From: Pseudomonas nitroreducens | GTDB taxonomy: Bacteria; Pseudomonadota; Gammaproteobacteria; Pseudomonadales; Pseudomonadaceae | Assembly (NCBI RefSeq): GCF_014204515.1 | Contig: NZ_JACHLI010000041.1 | Coordinates: 1-53,545, forward strand | DNA: 53,545 nucleotides | Reading direction: 5' to 3' | Shown here: piece after piece, positions 31,643 through 38,703 of the stretch | Layout of the letters: each line of letters starts with the position of its first letter | Position numbering within the stretch: the stretch's first letter is position 1 | Translations under genes and position numbers: made by a program | The notes under the pieces: model-generated | The model's input: the letters and a program-made list of their open reading frames with translations, nothing else | What the model was told of the DNA's origin: nothing | Database searches by the model: none

Positions 31643-33152
31643 TGAGGCTTCTCCCTTCGGCATGCAGGCGGCGCAGTAGCAGGGACGGGCGGTAGCGGTC
31701 CTCGCCGTAGGCAGCCTGGAGGTTGTCCAGCACGCGCAGCACGTTGCCGATGCCGATCTGCCCGGCCCAGGCCAGCGGGCCCTGCGGGTAGTTCACCCCG
31801 GCACGCATGGCGAGGTCGATGTCAGCGGCGCTGCCGACGCCTTGGAGCACCGCGTCGGCCCCTTCGTTGGCGAGCATGGCGACGGTACGCAGCACGGCGA
31901 GGCCGGGCGTATCGCTCAGTCGGCTGGCGATGATGCCGGCCTTGGCCAGCAGGGCGACGGCCTGGTCGAGTGCTGCGGGAGCGGTGTCCGCCGAGCAGGA
32001 AATGCCCAGGCGCGCAGCCTTGGTGTAATCCAGGGCGAGGTCGATCAGCACCAGGTTGCGTAGGCCATCTTCCTTCGCACGCTGGCTGGCGAGACGGCCA
32101 TCGGAAAGGGCGATGACCGCATCCCCCACACGCAGCAGGCCAGTGCCGGCGCGCTGGGTGATCTCGATGCCGGCTTCCTTCAAGCGCTGCACCAGCGGTT
32201 GGGCGGTGCCCAGGTCGCCTTCCACTACGCAGGAGGTGACGTTGGTGCTGCTGCCCAGGCTCGACGGCTGCGGGCGCTCGGCGCCTTCGGCGTAGTTATA
32301 GAAGCCTCGACCGCTCTTGCGGCCGAGGTGGCCGGCGTCCACCAGTTCCTTCTGAATCAGCGAGGGCTGGAAGCGGAAGTCGCCGTAGTAGGCGGCGAAT
32401 ACCGAGCAGGTCACGGCGTAGTTGACGTCATGGCCGATCAGGTCGGTCAGCTCGAAGGCGCCCATGCGGAAGCCGCCGGCATCGCGCAGCAACGCATCCA
32501 GGGTGGCGCAGTCGGCCGCGCCTTCCTGCAGCAGGCGCAGGCTTTCGGCGTAGAAGGGGCGCGCCACGCGGTTGACGATGAAGCCGGGCGTGGATTTGGT
32601 GTGGACCGGCTTCTTGCCCCAGGCCACTGAGGTGGCGTACAGGCTGTCGGCCAGCGCCGGATCGGTGGCAAGGCCGGAGACGATCTCCACCAGCGCCATC
32701 AGTGGCGCCGGGTTGAAGAAGTGCATGCCGACCACCTGCTGCGGGCGCTTCAGGCCGGCGGCGAGACTGGTGATGGACAGCGAGGAGGTGTTGCTGGCGA
32801 GGATGCAGTCGTTAGCGCAGAGCGCTTCCAGCTGCTGGAACAGGCCGCGCTTGACCTCGAGGTTTTCGACGATGGCCTCGATCACCAGCTTCGAATCGCC
32901 CAGCGCCTCGATGGCTTCCACCGGTTGCAGGCGGGCGACGATGGCGGAGCGCTCTTCGGCGCTCAGCTTGCCTTTCTCCACCACGCGGCCCAGCTGGCGG
33001 TCGATGCCGTCGATGGCCTGGGCGGCGGCGCCGGGGCGGTTGTCATAGAGCTTCACCAGGTGGCCGGCTTGCGCGGCGACCTGGGCGATGCCTGCGCCCA
33101 TGGCGCCGGCGCCGATCACCGCGACTTTTGCGTCTTTCGAAAGTGCGCTCAT
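31635..33152 (-). CDS. paaH: 3-hydroxyadipyl-CoA dehydrogenase
   Basis: Oxidises 3-hydroxyadipyl-CoA to 3-oxoadipyl-CoA with NAD. The protein has 505 residues, slightly longer than E. coli PaaH (475). The Rossmann motif GAGAMG is at 14-19. The 3HCDH catalytic domain follows (residues about 190-290, with GRKSGRGFYNY at about 276-286). A second 3HCDH C-terminal domain (about 415-505) is typical of PaaH. It is separated from paaG by 3 bases. Confidence 0.95.
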   Translation of the reverse strand: MSALSKDAKVAVIGAGAMGAGIAQVAAQAGHLVKLYDNRPGAAAQAIDGIDRQLGRVVEKGKLSAEERSAIVARLQPVEAIEALGDSKLVIEAIVENLEVKRGLFQQLEALCANDCILASNTSSLSITSLAAGLKRPQQVVGMHFFNPAPLMALVEIVSGLATDPALADSLYATSVAWGKKPVHTKSTPGFIVNRVARPFYAESLRLLQEGAADCATLDALLRDAGGFRMGAFELTDLIGHDVNYAVTCSVFAAYYGDFRFQPSLIQKELVDAGHLGRKSGRGFYNYAEGAERPQPSSLGSSTNVTSCVVEGDLGTAQPLVQRLKEAGIEITQRAGTGLLRVGDAVIALSDGRLASQRAKEDGLRNLVLIDLALDYTKAARLGISCSADTAPAALDQAVALLAKAGIIASRLSDTPGLAVLRTVAMLANEGADAVLQGVGSAADIDLAMRAGVNYPQGPLAWAGQIGIGNVLRVLDNLQAAYGEDRYRPSLLLRRLHAEGRSLND

Positions 33153-33155
33153 CGA

Positions 33156-33947
33156 TCAGCGACCCTTGAAGCTGGGAGTGCGTTTTTCCATGAAGGCGGA
33201 CACGCCCTCGCGGTAGTCCTCGCTGCGGCCGGCCAGACGCTGCAGGTCGCGTTCCAGCTCCAGCTGTTCGTCAAAGCTGTTGTTCAGGCTGGCGTTGAGG
33301 CTGCGCTTGATCAGCGCCAGGCCGTAGGTCGGCTGGGTGGCGAGGTGGCGGGCGAGCTTGAGGGCTTCTTCGCGCAGGTTGGCGTCGTCCACCACCTGGT
33401 AGATCAGGCCCCATTGCTCGGCCTGCTCGGCCGTCAGGCGATTGCCCAGCAGGGCGAGCGCCTTGGCGCGGGCCATGCCCACCAGCCGCGGCAGCGTCCA
33501 GGTGCCGCCGGAATCGGGGATCAGGCCGATCTTGCAGAAGGCCTGGATGAAGCTGGCCGAACGCGCAGCGAGTACGAGGTCGCAGACCAGCGGGATGTTC
33601 GCGCCGGCGCCAGCGGCCACGCCATTGACCGCGCAGATGACCGGCAGCGGCAGGTCGCGCAGGCTGCGGATCAGCGGGTTGTAGAACTGCTCGATGGACT
33701 GGCCCAGGTCCGGCGCTTCTGCGCCCGGGGCGACGTTGCGGTCGGACAGGTCCTGCCCTGCGCAGAAGCCGCGGCCTTCGCCGGTGAGCAGCAGGACGCG
33801 GGCATCTGGATTCTGCCGGACCTGCTTGAGTGCCTCGCGCACTTCGCCGTGCATGGCGGCGTTGAAGCTGTTCAGCTGCTCGGGGCGGTTCAGGCTGAGG
33901 AGGGCGACGCCGTCCTCGATGGAAAACAGGATGTGCTCGAAGTTCAT
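33156..33947 (-). CDS. paaG: 1,2-epoxyphenylacetyl-CoA isomerase
   Basis: A 263-residue crotonase-fold enzyme that turns the ring epoxide into oxepin-CoA and also isomerises the double bond of the ring-opened product. The oxyanion-hole segments are AGQDLSDR and NGVAAGAGANIPL. GLIPDSGGTWTLPRL carries the Asp of PaaG rather than the Glu pair of true hydratases. It sits second in the operon. Confidence 0.95.
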   Translation of the reverse strand: MNFEHILFSIEDGVALLSLNRPEQLNSFNAAMHGEVREALKQVRQNPDARVLLLTGEGRGFCAGQDLSDRNVAPGAEAPDLGQSIEQFYNPLIRSLRDLPLPVICAVNGVAAGAGANIPLVCDLVLAARSASFIQAFCKIGLIPDSGGTWTLPRLVGMARAKALALLGNRLTAEQAEQWGLIYQVVDDANLREEALKLARHLATQPTYGLALIKRSLNASLNNSFDEQLELERDLQRLAGRSEDYREGVSAFMEKRTPSFKGR

Positions 33948-34004
33948 GGGCGGACTGGCTCCATCAATGGGACAGGCTTTGGGCCGGATAAAGAAAGGGG
34001 GAGC

Positions 34005-34778
34005 TCAGCGGCCTTGGTAGGCCGCTTTGCGTTTTTCCTGGAAGGCGCGGATGCCCTCGTCGCGATCGGCGGTGCCGGCCAGCAGGGTGAAGGCGTGGCG
34101 CTCGAAGCGCAGGCCGCTGGCCAGATCGGTGTCCTGGGCCTTGAGTAGCGCCTCCTTGGCCAGACGCACGGCCAGCGGCGCCTTGGCGGCGATGCTGCGG
34201 GCGATCTGCAGGGCGCGCTCGACGGTGAATTCCGGTTGGGTGACTTCGCTGACCAGGCCGGCGCGCTGGGCGTGGCGGGCGTCGATGGCCTCGCCGGTGA
34301 GCACCATCTGCATCGCCAGCGGCTTGCCCACGGCGCGCAGCAGGCGCTGGGTGCCGCCGGCGCCGGGCATGATGCCGAGGTTGATTTCCGGCTGGCCGAA
34401 GCGGGCGTCTTCGCCAGCGACGAGGATGTCGGCGTGCATCGCCAGCTCGCAGCCACCGCCCAGGGCGAAGCCGTTGACGGCGGCGATCAGCGGTTTGGAG
34501 AAGGCGGCGATGCGCTGCCAGTAGCCGACGCGCGGGTCATTGAGGATGCCGACCAGATTGCGCTCGGCCATTTCCTTGATATCGGCGCCGGCGGCGAAGG
34601 CCTTGCGGCTGCCGGTCAGCACCACGGCGCGGGTTTCGCTGTCCTGTTCGGCAGCATCGAGTTCGGCGGCCAGCTCACCGAGCAGTTCGGTGTTCAGGGC
34701 GTTCAGCGCCTCGGGGCGCTGCAGGGTGATCAGGCGGACGCCCGCTTCAGGCATCTGAACGGCAAGGGTGCGAGGCAT
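34005..34778 (-). CDS. paaF: 2,3-dehydroadipyl-CoA hydratase
   Basis: A 257-residue crotonase-fold hydratase. The two catalytic Glu are in GGGCELAMHADI and QPEINLGIMPGAGGTQRL. It hydrates 2,3-dehydroadipyl-CoA to 3-hydroxyadipyl-CoA. The ATG at 34778 (MPRTLAVQMPEAG) is chosen; longer in-frame extension has no ribosome site and lacks homology. It is the first gene of the leftward paa operon, so the operon promoter lies between it and paaY. Confidence 0.94.
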   Translation of the reverse strand: MPRTLAVQMPEAGVRLITLQRPEALNALNTELLGELAAELDAAEQDSETRAVVLTGSRKAFAAGADIKEMAERNLVGILNDPRVGYWQRIAAFSKPLIAAVNGFALGGGCELAMHADILVAGEDARFGQPEINLGIMPGAGGTQRLLRAVGKPLAMQMVLTGEAIDARHAQRAGLVSEVTQPEFTVERALQIARSIAAKAPLAVRLAKEALLKAQDTDLASGLRFERHAFTLLAGTADRDEGIRAFQEKRKAAYQGR

Positions 34779-35155
34779 GACATCGTCCTCAGGCTGCACG
34801 CACGGCTGCATGGCCGGCTGTATTGGAATTATGCGAGGCGGGCAGGGCCCGTCTCCGGCTTTCCCGCAGTATAGGCCTAAAGCGATACAAGAAAACAACT
34901 ATGAAAGTTGAATCGCGTGTCTAAAATGTTTCTCGCGGTGCCACGAATTCGAACGATCAGGCAAGCATTGATGTCGCTGTATGTGGCGTATTTTCTCGAT
35001 TTGAAAGACTTTTTCGTCTTCCGGATACGCTCCCTGGAAGCGATACGACAGAATTCGTTTGGAGGCTTTCAGATTGATGTGATACAAAATTTGCAAAAGA
35101 ACAAATCGCTTTGTGCGGTGATGCCGGAATGCCGGCAACGCCGCAGGAGAACCCG
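34779..35155. promoter_or_regulatory. Divergent paaF/paaY control region
   Basis: This AT-rich region of 377 bases holds promoters in both directions. GCGATACAA (34882-34890) and TTGAATCGC (34908-34916) form an imperfect inverted repeat (8 of 9 matched). Further GATAC copies occur at 35032-35037, 35040-35048 and 35079-35087. TGTGATAC at 35079 resembles the E. coli PaaX core TRTGATTC with one mismatch. PaaX is encoded downstream, so these are candidate operators. AAGAACAA (35097-35104) in the paaY leader fits the Hfq/Crc AANAANAA motif. Confidence 0.5.
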
Positions 35156-35773
35156 ATGCCCTGCTACAGCCTCGAAGGCGTGCGCCCGGTGGTCCACCCC
35201 ACCGCCTATGTCCATCCCACCGCCGTGCTGATCGGCGACGTCATCGTCGGCCCCGGCTGCTATGTCGGTCCGCTGGCGGCGCTGCGCGGCGATTTCGGGC
35301 GGATCGTCCTCGAAGAAGGCGCGAATCTTCAGGACACCTGCGTCATGCACGGGTTCCCGGACAGCGACACCGTCGTCGAGCGCAACGGCCATATCGGCCA
35401 TGGTGCGGTGCTGCATGGTTGCCGCATCGGCGAAGACGCCCTGGTGGGCATGAACGCGGTGGTGATGGATTACGCGCAGATCGGCGCGCGCTCGATCGTT
35501 TCAGCCGCTGCCTTCGTCAAGGCCAAATTCGACTGCCCGCCGCAGAGCCTGGTGATGGGCGCGCCGGCCAGCGTGAAGCGCAGCCTGAGTGACGAGGAAA
35601 TCGCCTGGAAGCGCCGTGGCACCGAGGAGTACCAGGCCCTGGCCAAGCGCTGCATCACCAGCCTGGTGGAATGCCAGCCGCTGGCGGAGCTGGAAGCAGA
35701 GCGTCCGCGCCTGGGCGATTCCGGTTTCCGGCCCAAAGTAGCGGCAGGGACAGAGGCAGGAAAGGGCGCATGA
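35156..35773 (+). CDS. paaY: PaaY hexapeptide-repeat thioesterase
   Basis: A 205-residue left-handed beta-helix protein of the gamma-carbonic-anhydrase family. In E. coli PaaY hydrolyses 2-hydroxycyclohepta-1,4,6-triene-1-carboxyl-CoA, a dead-end product, and so protects the pathway. Hexapeptide repeats run through residues 17-140 (VHPTAYVHPTAVLIGDVIVG). The metal-binding His residues are plausible in NGHIGHGAVLHG. The ATG at 35156 follows CAGGAGAA. It is probably coupled to paaX. Confidence 0.93.
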   Translation: MPCYSLEGVRPVVHPTAYVHPTAVLIGDVIVGPGCYVGPLAALRGDFGRIVLEEGANLQDTCVMHGFPDSDTVVERNGHIGHGAVLHGCRIGEDALVGMNAVVMDYAQIGARSIVSAAAFVKAKFDCPPQSLVMGAPASVKRSLSDEEIAWKRRGTEEYQALAKRCITSLVECQPLAELEAERPRLGDSGFRPKVAAGTEAGKGA

Positions 35774-35850
35774 GTACTGGGGTTCGCTCCAATGGCCAGG
35801 CGGTGCGGCGGGCAGGTATAGTCGCCGCTCCTTCGCCTGCGCAACGTGCC

Positions 35851-36774
35851 ATGACCGCTCTAGCACCGCTGAACCAGCTGATCAATCGCTTCCAGGAACA
35901 GACGCCGATCCGCGCCAGTTCGCTGATCATCACCCTCTATGGCGATGCCATCGAACCCCACGGCGGCACCGTCTGGCTGGGCAGCCTGATCAACCTGCTG
36001 GAGCCCTTCGGCATCAACGAGCGGCTGATCCGTACCTCGATCTTCCGCCTGACCAAGGAAGACTGGCTGACCGCCGAGAAGGTCGGCCGGCGCAGCTACT
36101 ACAGCCTGACCGGCACCGGTCGGCGGCGTTTCGAGAAGGCCTTCAAGCGTGTCTACAGCTCCAGCCTGCCGGCCTGGGACGGTTCCTGGACCCTGGTGAT
36201 GCTCTCGCAGATCGCCGCCGACAAGCGCAAGCAGGTCCGCGAGGAGCTGGAATGGCAAGGCTTCGGTGCGCTCTCGCCGACCGTCATGGCCTGCCCACGT
36301 GCTGACCGCAGCGATGTCGTGGCGACCCTGCAGGATCTGGAAGTCGCCGACGACTGCATCGTCTTCGAAACCCGCGCCCAGGACGTACTGGCCTCCCGCG
36401 CCATGCGCATGCAGGTACGCGAGAGCTGGAAGATCGACGAGCTGGGCGAACACTACAGCGAATTCATCCAGCTGTTCCGCCCGCTCTGGCAAGCGCTGCG
36501 CGAGCAGGACCAGCTGCGCCCGGAAGACTGCTTCCTGGCGCGCACCCTGTTGATCCACGAATACCGCCGCCTGCTCCTTCGCGATCCACAACTGCCCGAC
36601 GAACTGCTGCCGGGCGATTGGGAAGGACGCGCGGCGCGGCAGCTGTGCCGCAACATCTATCGGCTGATCCACGCCAAGGCCGAGGACTGGCTGAACCGCA
36701 ACCTGGAGACCGCCGACGGCCCGCTGCCGGACGTCGGGGAAAGCTTCTACAAGCGGTTCGGCGGATTGAACTGA
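35851..36774 (+). CDS. paaX: Phenylacetate operon repressor PaaX
   Basis: A 307-residue GntR-like winged-helix repressor relieved by phenylacetyl-CoA. The N-terminal DNA-binding domain starts RASSLIITLYGDAIEPHGG and continues LIRTSIFRLTKEDWL; the PaaX C-terminal domain follows. Start choice is uncertain. The ATG at 35851 (MTALAPLNQLINRF) gives the usual length. An ATG at 35770 has a stronger AGGAAAGG site and overlaps the paaY stop (ATGA), which would add 27 residues. A TATAGT box at 35817-35822 suggests a private promoter inside the overlap. Confidence 0.9.
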   Translation: MTALAPLNQLINRFQEQTPIRASSLIITLYGDAIEPHGGTVWLGSLINLLEPFGINERLIRTSIFRLTKEDWLTAEKVGRRSYYSLTGTGRRRFEKAFKRVYSSSLPAWDGSWTLVMLSQIAADKRKQVREELEWQGFGALSPTVMACPRADRSDVVATLQDLEVADDCIVFETRAQDVLASRAMRMQVRESWKIDELGEHYSEFIQLFRPLWQALREQDQLRPEDCFLARTLLIHEYRRLLLRDPQLPDELLPGDWEGRAARQLCRNIYRLIHAKAEDWLNRNLETADGPLPDVGESFYKRFGGLN

Positions 36775-36938
36775 AGGGAGTTGGCGTGAAAAATGCCTCT
36801 CGCTGTGCAGCACTGCGGCTGCGCAGCGGGAACACCACCACGGAGCCTTCCTGAGAAGGGCCGCGGCGGACGATGACGACAGGTCCATGAGGCCGTCGCT
36901 GAATAACAACAAACAATGCGTGTGAGGCTTTGCAGGTC
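36775..36938. promoter_or_regulatory. paaX-feaR spacer with hairpin and Hfq/Crc-type motif
   Basis: CGCTGTGCAG/CTGCGCAGCG (36801-36828) is a 10-bp hairpin after paaX without a T-tail. AATAACAACAA (36902-36912) contains two overlapping AANAANAA matches, the catabolite-repression motif bound by Hfq with Crc in Pseudomonas. It lies about 27 bases before the feaR start, in the expected translation-control position. Confidence 0.5.
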
Positions 36939-37856
36939 ATGAATTCTTCATCGACATTGAGGGATGACGCTTTCGAGGCGTGGCTGGGTCAGGTCAACCG
37001 GGCGTGCGGTCGTTTCGATGCGCGCACCCTCGGCCCCCAGTTCCATGGACGGTTGCGCGAATACCAGGGCGGGGCGATCAAGCTGAGCGTGGTCGATATG
37101 GCCCAGGTGCATCTGTACCGCACCAGCAAGGAAGTCGGCACCAGCGCCGGCGGGCACTATTACGCGGTGTTCCAGCTCGAAGGGCGCTCGCGCCTGGAGC
37201 AGGGCGACAACCGCGTGGAGCTGTCGCGCGGAGACATCAGCCTGATCGACGCCAGCCGGCCCAGCGACATGACCTACCTGGAGGAATCCCGGCAGCTCTC
37301 GCTGATCCTGCCGCGCCAGGTGATCGAGCGCGGCCTGCGCATGTCGGAAGTGACCTGCGCCTCGAAGATCCCGGCCAGCTCGCCGATCGCCGTGCTCGCC
37401 AACCGCCTGATCGTCGAGACCAGCCAGCAGGAAAGCCTCGGCATGCTGGAAAGCGAGGCGACCCTGGATGCCCTGGTGACCCTGCTGCGCCCGGCGCTGG
37501 CCTGCCAGGACGCCGAGCAGGACAACCACGAACGCATGTTCCGCAAGGCCACCGCCTTCATCGACCAGCACATCGGCGCCGAGGAACTCTGCCCCGAGCT
37601 GATCGCCCGCGAGGTGGGCATCTCGGTGCGCGGCCTGTACCGCATGTTCGCCAAGAAGGGCCTGGTGGTGGCGCAGTACATCAAGAACCGCCGCCTGGAC
37701 TTCTGCGCCGAGACCCTGCGCAACGCCCAGTTCGAGCAGAAGCTGTCGGCGCTGGGCTATGCCTGGGGCTTCTCCGATTCGAGCTACTTCTCCACGGCCT
37801 TCAAGGGTCGCTTCGGCGTGTCGCCGGGCGAGTACCGCAAGCGTTACGCCAATTGA
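36939..37856 (+). CDS. feaR: AraC-family activator FeaR
   Basis: A 305-residue regulator. The N-terminal cupin-like/AraC-ligand domain (about 15-180) has VELSRGDISLIDASRPSDMTY. Two C-terminal helix-turn-helices follow (about 205-305), including LIAREVGISVRGLYRMFAKK and LGYAWGFSDSSYFSTAFKG. In E. coli FeaR activates tynA and feaB for phenylethylamine use. Here it is placed upstream of a cytochrome and feaB, in agreement. The ATG at 36939 is preferred to the TTG at 36930. Its ligand is likely an aromatic aldehyde or amine, by inference. Confidence 0.88.
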   Translation: MNSSSTLRDDAFEAWLGQVNRACGRFDARTLGPQFHGRLREYQGGAIKLSVVDMAQVHLYRTSKEVGTSAGGHYYAVFQLEGRSRLEQGDNRVELSRGDISLIDASRPSDMTYLEESRQLSLILPRQVIERGLRMSEVTCASKIPASSPIAVLANRLIVETSQQESLGMLESEATLDALVTLLRPALACQDAEQDNHERMFRKATAFIDQHIGAEELCPELIAREVGISVRGLYRMFAKKGLVVAQYIKNRRLDFCAETLRNAQFEQKLSALGYAWGFSDSSYFSTAFKGRFGVSPGEYRKRYAN

Positions 37857-38270
37857 TCCAGCCGGTGGACGGCGATACCTGGCGGCCTTGTGCCGCAAGT
37901 GATGGGTATCGCTGCGCTCCACGCCATCCTACGTTGATGCTCGCCTGCACCGCTGTCTGCATCTGAACCCTTCGTAGGATGGGTGTAGCGAAGCGATACC
38001 CATGCTGCTTATTGCCGGCTCCTACGCCAGGCGGGTTCGCGAGCAAGCTCGCTCCTACAGACCTCCGGTTACGCCGCAGCCGCTCTTCGTAGGAGCGAGC
38101 CTGCTCGCGAAGGCATTCCCGCCAATCCCCGCATCACCCGAGAGCCATCCTGGCACTCCCGCCAATACGTCTGGCACAGAGGAAAAGACCCTCCCGCGCG
38201 CCGCTGGCAACAATCACCTTCGATGACGCGCGCCCTCCGGCCGCAAGCTGTACTCGAAGGTGATTCCCCG
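37857..38270. promoter_or_regulatory. Promoter and repeat region upstream of the cytochrome-feaB pair
   Basis: This gene-free region of 414 bases has two parts. The left half carries repeats: a GTAGGATGGG palindrome pair (37902-38003) and two REP arms (38035-38060 and 38089-38113). The right half holds the direct repeats GGCATTCCCGCCAAT (38112-38126) and GGCACTCCCGCCAAT (38152-38166), 14 of 15 identical and 40 bp apart, proposed FeaR half-sites. Confidence 0.6.
38112..38166 (+). promoter_or_regulatory. Candidate FeaR-binding direct repeats
   Basis: Two 15-bp direct repeats (one mismatch) lie 40 bp apart centre to centre, close to four helical turns, so on the same face of DNA. Tandem direct repeats of this size are the usual target of AraC-family dimers. 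They end 104 bases before the cytochrome start. A TGGC/GCCA element is embedded in the second copy. Confidence 0.5.
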
Positions 38271-38675
38271 ATGTTCCGCACCAAGCTCCGATTCGGCGCC
38301 CTCGGCCTGCTGCTGGCCGGCGCGCTGCTGCAACCGATCCTGGCCTTTGCCGGCGACTGCCCGGCGAACGACGCCCAGCAGGGCGAGCAGGTCTTCGCCC
38401 GCGATTGCTCGATCTGCCACACCGCCAAGGCCGACGGCCCCGGCATGATGGGCCCCAACCTGCATGGCGTGGTCGGCCGCATGGCCGGCTCGCTCGCCGG
38501 CTTCAGCTATTCCCAGGCGATGAAGGGCAAGGGCGCGGCCTGGTCGCGCGACAACCTCGACGCCTTCGTCAGCCAACCCCAGGCCGCCGTGCCGGGAACC
38601 TACATGCCCTTCGCAGGCCTGGCCGACGCGGCCGAGCGGCGGGCGCTCACCTGCTGGCTGAGCCAGCAGCACTGA
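38271..38675 (+). CDS. Periplasmic class I cytochrome c
   Basis: A 134-residue protein with a signal peptide (1-28, ending LAFAG). One haem site is present: CSICH with Cys46, Cys49 and His50. The sixth ligand is probably Met112 in GTYMPFAG, the pattern of cytochrome c2/c550. It sits 28 bases before feaB and probably shares its transcript. It may accept electrons from a periplasmic quinoprotein dehydrogenase making phenylacetaldehyde from phenylethylamine or phenylethanol; that partner is not in the window. This role is inferred from position only. Confidence 0.85.
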   Translation: MFRTKLRFGALGLLLAGALLQPILAFAGDCPANDAQQGEQVFARDCSICHTAKADGPGMMGPNLHGVVGRMAGSLAGFSYSQAMKGKGAAWSRDNLDAFVSQPQAAVPGTYMPFAGLADAAERRALTCWLSQQH

Positions 38676-38703
38676 ATCCTCAGCTGATTCTTCAGGAGAC
38701 ACC

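Noticed and set aside
38166..38190. Possible sigma-54 promoter (TGGCAC) upstream of the cytochrome gene
   Set aside because: The -12 element (TTGC at the required spacing) is missing.
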